From contig NZ_CALUCN010000003.1 of the NCBI RefSeq assembly GCF_943914565.1, positions 62,001-126,000 on the forward strand: DNA of 64,000 bases, in the 5' to 3' direction. The notes under the pieces are model-generated. The model had not been told where the DNA came from, made no database searches, and was given only the letters and a program-made list of their open reading frames with translations. Each line of letters opens with the position of its first letter. Positions within the stretch are counted from its first letter, which is position 1. This document shows, in pieces, positions 8,046-15,307 of the stretch. Origin of the DNA: an uncultured Tessaracoccus sp. (GTDB lineage: Bacteria > Actinomycetota > Actinomycetes > Propionibacteriales > Propionibacteriaceae). Both the position numbers and the translations under genes were made by a program.

Positions 8046-8345
8046 TCAGCCAGGGGTGCGTGTCCAGGCGATGACTCCGTCTGGTGTCTCGACGAGCTGG
8101 AGTGTCACGGGGCCCTCGTCATCCCCGTACCAGGCACTCACCTGCTCCTGCAGGTGCACCTCGGCCAGCGACGCCCCGTCGGGTCCGAGCTGAGCCAGGT
8201 AGCGCCTGTAGAGGTCACTGTCTGGGATGAGCACGGTGATCGGCGGGTCGTGGCGCAGGGTGATGGCGCGGACGTCGATGTGCTCCCGTGCGAGGACGCG
8301 CAGGAGCGTCCGCGCCGCGGCGTCGTGGAACACATGATGTGTCAT
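8046..8345 (-). CDS. Small protein, candidate immunity partner of the upstream toxin-tip ORF
   Basis: 99 residues from the ATG at 8345 (MTHHVFHDAAARTLLRVLAR). I do not recognise the family. The protein is compact and acidic-to-neutral (IDVRAITLRHDPPITVLIPD, LQEQVSAWYGDDEG) without a signal peptide or membrane helix, as expected of a cytoplasmic immunity protein. It begins seven bases after the stop of the 8356-8568 frame, which ends like a BECR-fold nuclease toxin. That tight coupling is the reason for the suggestion; there is no direct sequence evidence of immunity function. The longer frame to 8408 would run into the toxin-like ORF, so the internal ATG is preferred. Confidence 0.5.
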   Translation of the reverse strand: MTHHVFHDAAARTLLRVLAREHIDVRAITLRHDPPITVLIPDSDLYRRYLAQLGPDGASLAEVHLQEQVSAWYGDDEGPVTLQLVETPDGVIAWTRTPG

Positions 8346-8352
8346 CGGTTCG

Positions 8353-8568
8353 TCACTGCTGGCAATGCTTCGACGAGGGATACGCGGTGATGACTCCATT
8401 GGACCCAAAAATTACTCGGAAATCCTTCGAGTAGGGCTTTCCTGACCGAGTTCCAAGGTACAAGCTGCGTGAGCGGCACGTGTTGCCGCCCTCCTGGTGC
8501 CGTACGTAGTCCGGGTCCTTGTAGTTGTCGTAGATAGCCCAGTGCATCAGGTCCCACCACTGCAGCAC
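8353..8568 (-). pseudogene. Stranded C-terminal tip of a polymorphic (BECR/EndoU-like) toxin
   Basis: 71 residues from a GTG, with no signal or delivery domain. The frame reads WWDLMHWAIYDNYKDPDYVR and ends KDFRVIFGSNGVITAYPSSK. The terminal F-R-V-x-x-G-x-x-G-x-I-T-A-Y-P pattern is characteristic of RNase-type toxin tips found at the ends of CdiA, Rhs and secreted polymorphic toxins. Upstream in the same frame the sequence runs through the repeat segment to the msrA stop, so the toxin's N-terminal body is missing. I read it as a displaced toxin cassette rather than an independent gene. Family assignment is by motif only. Confidence 0.45.
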
Positions 8569-8619
8569 TGCTGACCCAGCCGGATGATCGAGGTGGGCAG
8601 GGCGGGCACGTGTGGAGGC
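8566..8619. repeat. Junction repeat, copy B
   Basis: The same core as copies A and C (GGATGATCGAGGTGGGCAGG, then GCGGGCACGTGTGGAG) placed between the msrA stop and the toxin-tip frame. With copy A it also shares the leftward CTGCAGCACTGCTG. Immediately right of it comes the msrA downstream flank that is also found at 7384-7407. Confidence 0.8.
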
Positions 8620-8640
8620 GCTGGCCGGGGCTGAGCTCGG

Positions 8641-9297
8641 TCAGGCGCCGCAGCGCACGCCCGTGGCGTGGACGGGGCAGTAGCCGTCCGGGTGCGTGTG
8701 CAGGTACTGCTGGTGCTCGGCCTCGGCGTACTGGAAGGTTTGTCCGGGCGTGATCTCGGTGGTGATCTCGCCGTAGCCGGCGTCGGCGAGTGCGTGTTGG
8801 AACTCCGCGCGGGTGCGTTCTGCGGCGTCGCGCTGGGCGTCGTCGGTGGGGAAGATCGCTGAGCGGTACTGCGTGCCGAGGTCGTTGCCCTGCCGGAATC
8901 CCTGCGTCGGGTCGTGGGCCTCCCAGAAGGCCCGCAGCAGGTCGTCGTAGGAGACTCGTGCGGGATCGAACACCACGCGCACGGTCTCGGCGTGCCCGGT
9001 GCGGCCGGTGCAGGTCTCCTCGTACGTGGGGTTCGGGGTGTAGCCGCCCATGTAGCCCGCGGCTGTGTTGACCACGCCGTCCATCTCCCAGAACATCCGC
9101 TCCGCGCCCCAGAAGCACCCGAGCGCGAAGTGGGCGACCTCGCAGCCGGCCGGCACCTCGTCGAGTGGGAGTCCCAGCACCGCGTGCCGGGGCACGGGGT
9201 CGAGCACCGGCTCGGCCCGGCCGGGGAGTGCCTCTCCGGGCGCGACCATCGTCGGGTGCAGCCTGCGCTGGATCCAGCCCATCACGTCAATGTCCAT
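8641..9297 (-). CDS. msrA: Peptide methionine sulfoxide reductase A
   Basis: 218 residues, full length. The catalytic motif GCFWG is at 60-64 (Cys61 nucleophile), followed by the family blocks GVVNTAAGYMGGYTPNPTYE, GHAETVRVVFDP and YAEAEHQQYL, and a tail with CPVHATGVRC that could supply the resolving cysteines. It reduces methionine-S-sulfoxide in proteins using thioredoxin. TAGGCT lies six bases before the ATG (complement at 9304-9309) with no ribosome binding site, the leaderless arrangement common in this window. The gene is surrounded by duplicated fragments of itself and its flanks. Confidence 0.96.
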   Translation of the reverse strand: MDIDVMGWIQRRLHPTMVAPGEALPGRAEPVLDPVPRHAVLGLPLDEVPAGCEVAHFALGCFWGAERMFWEMDGVVNTAAGYMGGYTPNPTYEETCTGRTGHAETVRVVFDPARVSYDDLLRAFWEAHDPTQGFRQGNDLGTQYRSAIFPTDDAQRDAAERTRAEFQHALADAGYGEITTEITPGQTFQYAEAEHQQYLHTHPDGYCPVHATGVRCGA

Positions 9298-9319
9298 GCG
9301 GCCAGCCTATGCGCGGTGG

Positions 9320-9821
9320 TCAATTCCCCGGACGTGGCAGCTGCACGGATGCGTTGAGCAGCTCGATGCCGACGAGCATGCCCGTGCTGTCGAGCGTCAC
9401 GACGGCGTCCTCCTCGCCCGTCGGGCCGAGCAGCGGGACGTCCGTGGTGCGACCGGGCGCCGCCTCCGCCAGCCCCGGCGGGCCACCAGGCGGTGACCAC
9501 CATTCCTGCACGGTTCATCACCACGACTGGACGTTTCGGGACGTCGGAGGCTGCACCTTGGTACACCCATGTCCCCGTCGAAGCCTGCCATCGCCCACGC
9601 GAGCGATGCACCTTGACTGAGCCAGCGACCTCCTTCCGACTTGTGTCGCGAGTTGACATCCGTAGCTGCGCATGGAGTGTGGAGCCGGTCGCCTTGCAAG
9701 GACCAGCCGCGAATGCGGGTGCAGGCGTTACCGTGCTCAGCACTGCGAGGAGGATGAGCACCAGCACAGCCTGATGGCGATGGGAAGCGAAACGTGCATC
9801 GTTGCGGTCCACGACGTGCAT
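9320..9821 (-). pseudogene. Truncated secreted protein overlapping a DUF2283-like fragment
   Basis: From an ATG at 9821 one frame encodes a clear Sec signal peptide (VLVLILLAVLSTVTPAPAFA-A) and about 60 residues of mature protein (GSVKVHRSRGRWQASTGTWV). It then enters the 98-bp repeat, where the sequence becomes Gly/Arg-rich and loses protein character. Within the repeat a different frame (9320-9511) encodes DAVVTLDSTGMLVGIELLNA, like the end of DUF2283 proteins. The two frames look spliced together by a rearrangement, so I treat the locus as broken rather than as two genes. Confidence 0.45.
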
Positions 9822-9935
9822 GGTGGTCGTGCGGCGGATTCGCAGCGGAACTCGTCGCGAATGGGTACTTGTGAGTCTTCGGTGGTTCGCTGCACTGATG
9901 CTGCGCATCGGCACTCGACGAGCTCGAGCTGACCC

Positions 9936-10044
9936 AGCTGGATGATCGAGGTGGGCAGGGCGGGCATGTGTGGAGGCGGCGCAATGGTTTGTAGGACGCC
10001 GTGATGGCGCTCAGTCCCCGGAGCGCAGCGCGACGAGGGTGAGC
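9936..10044. repeat. Junction repeat, copy C, with the receiver-gene 3' end
   Basis: The parental copy of repeat A: the core CCAGCTGGATGATCGAGGTG and CAATGGTTTGTAGGACGC run into the last codons of the intact receiver-like gene. On the minus strand the core begins a few tens of bases after that gene's stop, as it does after msrA and after the duplicated gene end in copy A. Confidence 0.8.
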
Positions 10045-10475
10045 GCCCGCTCGGCGTCGAGGGCGGGGAGGTGCGGGGCCGGGTCCAGCCCGCGGCGCTC
10101 CACCACGTCGGTGAGCAGCTCGCGCGCAACGGCCTCGAGCTCGAGCGCGGACCACGGCTTCGCGAGCCGCCGCACCCGGGGCGCATTCGGGGCGGGCACG
10201 CCGTCGGGAGGCGTGAGCAGCACCACGTCGACGCCGGCCCCCGTCAGCGCCTCCAGCTGCCCGACGCCACCCTCCCCGAGCCCGGAGACATCGGCCACCA
10301 CGAGGGCCACTCCCTGCCGATCGAGGGCTCGCGCGTCCCCGACGGCGGGCATCGCGCCCGGCTCCACCCGCACACCGTCGCCCAGGCGGGCGAGGTCCCG
10401 CACGACGGCCTCGCGCACCGCCTCGTCCGGCTCCACCACGACGATCCGAAGCCGCCGCGCCCGTCCGCCCAACAT
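10011..10475 (-). CDS. Stand-alone receiver-like protein
   Basis: 154 residues. It has the outline of a response-regulator receiver domain: RIVVVEPDEAVREAVVRDLA at the N-terminus (acidic E15/D17), ALVVADVSG with Asp62 in the phosphoacceptor position, VDVVLLTPP with Thr88, and RLAKPWSALELE with Lys106. No output domain follows, so it would be a single-domain signalling protein. Its ATG overlaps the stop of the upstream permease gene by one base (TGATG), tying it to that transporter. No histidine kinase is visible nearby. The first acidic residue of the usual DD pair is Glu. Confidence 0.6.
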   Translation of the reverse strand: MLGGRARRLRIVVVEPDEAVREAVVRDLARLGDGVRVEPGAMPAVGDARALDRQGVALVVADVSGLGEGGVGQLEALTGAGVDVVLLTPPDGVPAPNAPRVRRLAKPWSALELEAVARELLTDVVERRGLDPAPHLPALDAERALTLVALRSGD

Positions 10476-11557
10476 CACCGCACCCCGATCCACGTGCACC
10501 ACCACGGCAACACCGCGAGCGCGAGCAGCAGCCCCAGCCCCGCGACGACGCCACCCACCTCGGCCACGTCCCGAGCACGCACGAGGCCCGCCCCACGGGC
10601 CACCACCCCTGCCCGAGCCGACCGTGGTGCGACCACCGCGAGCCCGCATGCCACCGCCAGCACCGGCCCGAGCCACGCGACGTCGCCCACCGCGAGCGCC
10701 AGCGGCGCCGCGAGCCCCGCGACGAAGGCCCGGGGCACCAGGTTCGCCAAGCCCCACGTGCCCAACGCCACCGCGACGAGGAGGGCCGGACCACCGTCGA
10801 TGCGGGCGGCGACCCACCCGACGACGCCGGTGCGCCACAGCCCCTCCCCGACGGCCAACGCCAGCACGACGAGACCCGACGACGCCCACCAACGTCCGCG
10901 CAGCGCCGCCAGGGGCGGGCATCCGAGCAGGAGGAGGATCGTCGTCGAGGCGACGGCGACGAGCACCGACGGCCAGCCGTGCAGGTACGGCAGGCACCAC
11001 GCCGCGACGGTGGCCACGCCCACGATCGCGACGGCCAGTTCGGCGCGGGTGAGGGCGTGGCCCGGTTCGCCCCAGCCCACGACGCGGGTGCGGGCCGGCA
11101 CGAAGCGCAGGCACAGGTGTCCCCAGGCGAGCAGCACGAGCACCAGGACGACTGGAGCCATCACGGTCGTCCACTGGAGGAACGTCATGCGGTGTCCAGC
11201 CCGCCCGAGCGCACCCCAGACCACCGCGGCGACGGGGGACGCGACGGGCGTGGCGAGGGCGCCGATGACGGCGGCGACGAACGGGCCCAGCACGAAGGCC
11301 CGCCGGACGTCGAGCCCGGGCAGCGCCCGCCGAACCGGCCGCAGCCCGCCGGCCACGAGCGCGACGAGCGCGCTGCTCGGCACGAACCAGCTGAGCCCCG
11401 CAGCCCCGAGCATGAGCAGCAGCAGCGTCGCCCTGCCGCGGCCGCGAGGGAACCGTGACGCCCACGCGAGCAGTCGTGTGAGGAGCCCGCTGCGGAGCGC
11501 CCCCTGGGCGAGCACGAGCGTCGCGGCGTGGAGCGCGACGGCGACGAGCGCGAACAC
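10475..11557 (-). CDS. Multi-pass anion-type permease (SLC13/ArsB-like)
   Basis: 360 residues, roughly ten hydrophobic helices. Segments such as LSWFVPSSALVALVAGGLRP and GPFVAAVIGALATPVASPVA (a T-P-x-x-S-P hairpin typical of DASS/ArsB-like ion transporters) support the family. I chose the GTG at 11557 because TGAGG overlaps the ung stop seven to eight bases before it and a membrane helix starts there; the longer frame to 11746 is antisense-type Arg-rich sequence inside ung. It is downstream of ung and coupled to a receiver-like protein. Substrate unknown; similarity to ArsB/NhaD is only general. Confidence 0.62.
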   Translation of the reverse strand: MFALVAVALHAATLVLAQGALRSGLLTRLLAWASRFPRGRGRATLLLLMLGAAGLSWFVPSSALVALVAGGLRPVRRALPGLDVRRAFVLGPFVAAVIGALATPVASPVAAVVWGALGRAGHRMTFLQWTTVMAPVVLVLVLLAWGHLCLRFVPARTRVVGWGEPGHALTRAELAVAIVGVATVAAWCLPYLHGWPSVLVAVASTTILLLLGCPPLAALRGRWWASSGLVVLALAVGEGLWRTGVVGWVAARIDGGPALLVAVALGTWGLANLVPRAFVAGLAAPLALAVGDVAWLGPVLAVACGLAVVAPRSARAGVVARGAGLVRARDVAEVGGVVAGLGLLLALAVLPWWCTWIGVR

Positions 11558-11565
11558 CGGCGGCC

Positions 11566-12243
11566 TCAGGCGGGGAGGCGCCAGTCGATGGGATCGGCGC
11601 CCTGCGCCTCGAGTGCGGCGTTCACGCGCGAGAAGGGGCGCGAGCCGAAGAAGCCGGCGTGCGCGGACAGCGGCGAGGGGTGCGGCGACTTGATCACTGG
11701 CACGCCCGGCAGGAGGCGCTCGGCCGTCTGCGCGTCGCGACCCCACAGCAGCGCGACGAGGGGCCCGCCCCGCGCGGCGAGCACCTCCACCGCACGGGTG
11801 GTGACTTCCTCCCAGCCCTTCCCGCGATGCGACGCGGGCGCGCCCGGGCGGACGGTGAGCGAGCGGTTCAGCAGCAGCACACCCTGCTCGAACCAGTGCG
11901 TGAGGTCACCGTGCGGCGCGGGCTCGATGCCCAGGTCGTCGTGGAGCTCCTTGTAGATGTTGACGAGTGACTTCGGCAGCGGCCGCACGTCGGGTGCCAC
12001 CGAGAAGCACAGCCCGACGGCGTGCCCCGGCGTCGGGTACGGGTCCTGACCGATCACGAGCACGCGCACGTCAGCCAAGGGGAGCGTGAACGCGCGCAGC
12101 ACCGCATCGCCGGCGGGGAGGTAGCTGCGCCCCTGGGCGAGTTCGTCGCGCAGGAAGTCGCCCATCCGGTGCACGACGGGTTCGACCGGGGCGAGCGCCT
12201 CGGCCCAGTCGGGGGCGATGAGGTCGGCGAGAGCGTGCGGCAT
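11566..12243 (-). CDS. ung: Uracil-DNA glycosylase, family 1
   Basis: 225 residues. It excises uracil from DNA to start base-excision repair. The water-activating loop GQDPYPTPG is at 65-73 (Asp67), the substrate-binding block is LLNRSLTVRPGAPASHRGKG, and the DNA-intercalating loop HPSPLSAH begins near residue 188. The start at 12243 is preceded by AAGG and fits the family length; the longer antisense-overlapping frame is spurious. The permease gene follows eight bases after the stop. Confidence 0.97.
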   Translation of the reverse strand: MPHALADLIAPDWAEALAPVEPVVHRMGDFLRDELAQGRSYLPAGDAVLRAFTLPLADVRVLVIGQDPYPTPGHAVGLCFSVAPDVRPLPKSLVNIYKELHDDLGIEPAPHGDLTHWFEQGVLLLNRSLTVRPGAPASHRGKGWEEVTTRAVEVLAARGGPLVALLWGRDAQTAERLLPGVPVIKSPHPSPLSAHAGFFGSRPFSRVNAALEAQGADPIDWRLPA

Positions 12244-12297
12244 GACAGCAACCTTGCCACGAGCCACCGTCGACGGGCACCTCGATCCGCGAATCCC

Positions 12298-12332
12298 TAC
12301 CAGAATGACAAGGACCCCTTTACACTCTGGTA
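12298..12332 (+). promoter_or_regulatory. Dyad operator and -10 box of the DUF4097-DUF2089 operon
   Basis: Outer arms TACCAGA (12298-12304) and TCTGGTA (12326-12332) form a perfect inverted repeat, and the symmetry continues inward (CCAGAATGACAAGG against CCAGAGTGTAAAGG on the other strand). TACACT (12321-12326) lies inside the right half, seven bases before the ATG. A repressor bound here would cover the promoter and the start of a leaderless mRNA. Confidence 0.62.
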
Positions 12333-12333
12333 C

Positions 12334-13173
12334 ATGGCGAAGCTGAATTTCGAACCCATTCTCGAGGATCTTGCCAAGGGCGCGATCACCGCGGAGGAGG
12401 CGAGCCGCCGGATCGAGGAGTTGAAACAGGTCGCGGCACTCGCCGCCGAGGCCGAGCAGTCGCTGGGGGGCGAGCCACCGTCGGGGGAGAGGGAGGCCTC
12501 GGACGAGCAGGGGTCGGATGCGCCGCGCGTGCGACCGGGCGGACTCGAGCGGGTGCGCATCCAGGCCACGGGGCGCCGCGTGCGCATCGAGGGCGACCCC
12601 GGCATCGCGACGCTGAGCGTCGAGGGGCAGCACGTGCTGCGTCGAAGCGGCACGGTGATGGAGATCACCGCCAACGGCGAGCTGGGCCCGCGCTTCGAGG
12701 GGTTCTCGCTCATCCGTCCACCGCGGACCCGCGAGCACCTGAGCGACATCGCGCTCGGCAAGGAGCTCGTCGTGAAGGTCAACCCGAAGCTGCTCGTCGA
12801 CGTGGACCTCACCACCGGCGCGCTGCGGGTGGAGAAGATGCCGAGGCTGGGACGCATCCGGGTGACCGCAGCAGGATGCACGATCGAGGACGTCACCGAG
12901 GTGCAGGACCTCCTCGCGCAGGCGGGTGGCGTCACCGTCGAGGGGCCGATCAGCAAGGGGCGTTCGCGGCTGCGCGTCGAGTCGGGGTCGCTCACCGTCG
13001 TGCTGAAGCCCGGCGCCAACGTCGCGGTGACGGGCGACGCGAAGGTCGGTCGCATCTCGTGGCCCAGCGAGTCCTCGGACGTCGACGAGTACGTCGTCGG
13101 CAACGGCGCGGCCCGGTTGCAGCTGAGCGTCGTGATGGGCATGGCGACGCTGAAGGTCGAGGAGGGGGCATGA
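12334..13173 (+). CDS. DUF4097-family beta-solenoid protein with N-terminal SHOCT-like helix
   Basis: 279 residues. The N-terminus (FEPILEDLAKGAITAEEASR) is a SHOCT-like short helical module. After an acidic linker comes a repetitive beta-rich region (VRIQATGRRVRIEGDPGIAT, KLLVDVDLTTGALRVEKMPR, SRLRVESGSLTVVLKPGANV) typical of DUF4097 adhesin-like repeats. No signal peptide or membrane helix, so probably cytoplasmic. Related YvlB-type proteins sit with DUF2089 regulators in many Gram-positives and are linked to envelope stress. The leaderless start is supported by TACACT at -7, and the gene overlaps the next by four bases. Confidence 0.75.
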   Translation: MAKLNFEPILEDLAKGAITAEEASRRIEELKQVAALAAEAEQSLGGEPPSGEREASDEQGSDAPRVRPGGLERVRIQATGRRVRIEGDPGIATLSVEGQHVLRRSGTVMEITANGELGPRFEGFSLIRPPRTREHLSDIALGKELVVKVNPKLLVDVDLTTGALRVEKMPRLGRIRVTAAGCTIEDVTEVQDLLAQAGGVTVEGPISKGRSRLRVESGSLTVVLKPGANVAVTGDAKVGRISWPSESSDVDEYVVGNGAARLQLSVVMGMATLKVEEGA

Positions 13174-13616
13174 GCACGCGCTTCCACGCACCGTCGGACT
13201 GCCCGGTCTGCGGCGAGGACCTCATCATCATCTCGAAGGGCTGCCAGCGCTGCGGCACGGAGCTGCACGGGGAGTTCGCGGGCACCGAGTTCGACGCGCT
13301 CGACGACCACGACCTCGACCTGCTGCGCGTGTTCCTGAGCTCGCGAGGCAACCTCCGCGAGGTGGAGAAGCACCTCGGGGTCTCGTACCCGACGGCGCGT
13401 TCCCGCTACGACGCGGTGCTCGCCAAGCTGGGGCTGACCCCGCACGCCGACCCCGAGGCGCGCGGTGCGATCCCGCAGCGCGCCGAGGACTGGACCGAGG
13501 ACGAGGCCGACACCGAGTACGGCACGCCCATCGCCCAGCACGACGACCTCCTGGCCCGCGTCGCGGCCGGTGAGGTGAGCGCGGCCGAGGCCGCGTCGAT
13601 GCTCATGCAGGACTGA
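13170..13616 (+). CDS. DUF2089-family zinc-ribbon/HTH protein, probable regulator
   Basis: 148 residues. A zinc ribbon with Cys11, Cys14, Cys25 and Cys28 (CPVCG ... CQRCG) is followed by a helix-turn-helix (LRVFLSSRGNLREVEKHLGV, SYPTARSRYDAVLAKLG) and a C-terminal helix pair resembling the SHOCT-like start of its partner (LLARVAAGEVSAAEAASMLM). GGAGG precedes the ATG, which overlaps the DUF4097 stop (ATGA). The architecture implies DNA binding and autoregulation through the dyad at 12298-12332. The shared GxxSAxEAA helical motif in both proteins hints at a physical interaction. Confidence 0.75.
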   Translation: MSTRFHAPSDCPVCGEDLIIISKGCQRCGTELHGEFAGTEFDALDDHDLDLLRVFLSSRGNLREVEKHLGVSYPTARSRYDAVLAKLGLTPHADPEARGAIPQRAEDWTEDEADTEYGTPIAQHDDLLARVAAGEVSAAEAASMLMQD

Positions 13617-13621
13617 CAACG

Positions 13622-13660
13622 CGCAGGTCGCGCCGGGGCATGCCCTCGGCGCGACCTGCG
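13622..13660. terminator. Bidirectional terminator hairpin between DUF2089 gene and greA
   Basis: Arms CGCAGGTCGCGCCG (13622-13635) and CGGCGCGACCTGCG (13647-13660) are perfectly complementary, and the intervening bases also pair (GGGC with GCCC). It separates two convergent genes. No long T-tract follows, as is usual in this high-GC genome. Confidence 0.85.
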
Positions 13661-13679
13661 ATGTCTGAGTGACGTCCGG

Positions 13680-14195
13680 CTACAGCGCTTCCACCTTGAG
13701 GACCTTCACGTGGATGGTCTTGCCGGTGGGGGCCTTGTAGCTCACGGTCTCGCCGACCTTCGCGCCGGTGACGGCTGCGCCGAGCGGGGCCTGGGGGGAG
13801 TAGACGGCGTGTTCGACGGTGTCGTCGACGCCCAGCACCTCGCGGGAGCCGAGCAGGAACGTGTCGGTGTCGTCCTCGTCGCCGTCGAAGGCGATGGTGA
13901 TGAGCTTGCCGGGGGCGACCTCGTCGGGGTTGCCGGCGGCCTCGCCGACCTGGGCGCGACGCAGGAGGTTCTCCAGCTGCGCGATGCGGGCCTCCATCTG
14001 GCCCTGCTCCTCGCGGGCGGCGTGGTAGCCGCCGTTCTCGCTCAGGTCGCCCTCCTCGCGGGCAGCGGCGATGCGGGCGCTGACCTCGGGGCGTCCGACG
14101 GTCTTCAGTTCGGTGAGCTCGCTCTCGAGCTTGTCGTAGGCGTCCTGGGTGAGCCAGATGACGTCGGTGGCTGGTGCCTCAATGTTTTCAGACAT
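13680..14195 (-). CDS. greA: Transcription elongation factor GreA
   Basis: 171 residues. An N-terminal coiled-coil hairpin (LTQDAYDKLESELTELKTVG ... REEGDLSENGGYHAAREEQG) carries the acidic tip (EEGDLSEN) that reaches into RNA polymerase. A C-terminal FKBP-like domain follows (SPQAPLGAAVTGAKVGETVS). It stimulates cleavage of backtracked RNA. Leaderless: TAGGCT sits six bases before the ATG (complement 14202-14207) and no ribosome binding site is present. Confidence 0.97.
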   Translation of the reverse strand: MSENIEAPATDVIWLTQDAYDKLESELTELKTVGRPEVSARIAAAREEGDLSENGGYHAAREEQGQMEARIAQLENLLRRAQVGEAAGNPDEVAPGKLITIAFDGDEDDTDTFLLGSREVLGVDDTVEHAVYSPQAPLGAAVTGAKVGETVSYKAPTGKTIHVKVLKVEAL

Positions 14196-14221
14196 TGCGC
14201 AAGCCTAGCACTTGCCGCGCG

Positions 14222-14635
14222 TCATCCGGTGACGATGCGGCAGCCGTCCTGCTCGACCGCCACCGGTTCCTTCACCGTCTGCACCGTGAACGAGTAGGCC
14301 TTGATCTCCTCGGTGTCGGCCGGGATCCGGACGGTGGTCTCGCCGACCTCCTCGTAGGACTCCGCCTTCGCGACGAGGTCGCACTCCGCCTCGAGCGTCG
14401 GGTCCTGGCGCTGCACGACGAGCTCGACGCGCGCCGACGTCGGCGTGTCCACGGTGAACGAGCGCACCATCGACGCCACCGGTGGGTTGGCGTGGTCGAG
14501 CGCGGCCATGACCGTGATGACGAAGGCCACGCCGATGCCGAGCGCCAGGCCGCCGAGGAGCAGCCAGTCCCAGAGCGTGCGCTTGGGGTAGCGGCGGGCG
14601 ATGCGGGCGTCGTCGGTGCTGGTCACGCCGTCCAT
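14222..14635 (-). CDS. DUF4307 family membrane protein
   Basis: 137 residues: a short basic cytoplasmic N-terminus (DARIARRYPKRTLWDW), one membrane helix (LLLGGLALGIGVAFVITVMA) and an extracytoplasmic beta domain (VRSFTVDTPTSARVELVVQR) with two cysteines. This is the architecture of the actinobacterial DUF4307 family, function unknown. Two starts are possible: ATG at 14635, preceded by AAGG, or GTG at 14626, which overlaps the rhomboid stop. Either way it is coupled to the rhomboid protease gene upstream, which could be relevant if the protein is a rhomboid substrate or partner. Confidence 0.78.
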   Translation of the reverse strand: MDGVTSTDDARIARRYPKRTLWDWLLLGGLALGIGVAFVITVMAALDHANPPVASMVRSFTVDTPTSARVELVVQRQDPTLEAECDLVAKAESYEEVGETTVRIPADTEEIKAYSFTVQTVKEPVAVEQDGCRIVTG

Positions 14636-15231
14636 TGTGCCTTGCCGGCCTGCTCGCGGCCACGCCGGGCGTGCATGAGCCACGCGGCGAGGACGCCGCC
14701 GACCGCGCCGCCCAGGTGCGCCTGCCACGAGACGCCGACCTGCGTCGGGAGCACACCCCAGAGCACCCCGCCGTAGACGGCGAACACGACGATCGACAGC
14801 AGGATCTGCGACACGCTGCGGGTGAACAGGCCCCGCACCAGCAGGTACGTGAGGAATCCGAACACGATCCCCGACGCGCCGAGCGTCTGCGAGTACGGCG
14901 GGGAGATCAACCACACCGTGAGGCCTGAGACGACGATCGTCACGAGCAGCGTCACCAGGTACCGCATCGAGCCGGAGAGGTAGATGAGCACACCGAGCAC
15001 GAGGAACGGCACGGAGTTGCTGATGAGGTGGCCCCACCCGATGTGCAGCCACGGAGCGAGGAAGATGTCGCCGAGCTCCGAGGCGCGCCGCGGCGAGACG
15101 CCGTACTGGTCCAAGCTGTGCCAGGTCACTTGGTCGATCGCCTCGAGCACCCACATGAGCGCGACGAGCCCGCCGTTGACGACGAGGCCCTGCGCCAACA
15201 GGTTCGGCTCCTTGCGGTGCGGAGTGGTCAT
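14623..15231 (-). CDS. Rhomboid family intramembrane serine protease
   Basis: 202 residues, six helices. The catalytic serine is in LGASGIVFGFL and the histidine in WQAHLGGAVGGVLAAW. The loop WLHIGWGHLISNSVPFLVLG (H-x-x-x-x-H-x-x-x-N type) completes the rhomboid signature. It cleaves membrane proteins within the bilayer. The gene is leaderless: GATACT lies six bases before the ATG (complement 15238-15243). It overlaps the DUF4307 gene downstream. Confidence 0.94.
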   Translation of the reverse strand: MTTPHRKEPNLLAQGLVVNGGLVALMWVLEAIDQVTWHSLDQYGVSPRRASELGDIFLAPWLHIGWGHLISNSVPFLVLGVLIYLSGSMRYLVTLLVTIVVSGLTVWLISPPYSQTLGASGIVFGFLTYLLVRGLFTRSVSQILLSIVVFAVYGGVLWGVLPTQVGVSWQAHLGGAVGGVLAAWLMHARRGREQAGKAQWTA

Positions 15232-15307
15232 GCCGCCAGTATCCCACGCAGGGCCAAGCAGGCCCGCGTGCGCCGGACCACCGTCGGGGTGCCGCTAGCC
15301 TTGGCGC

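Noticed and set aside
9282..9914. 210-residue minus-strand frame as one intact secreted protein
   Set aside because: Coding character ends where the 98-bp repeat begins; the remainder is Gly/Arg/His-rich and another frame carries a recognisable fragment there.
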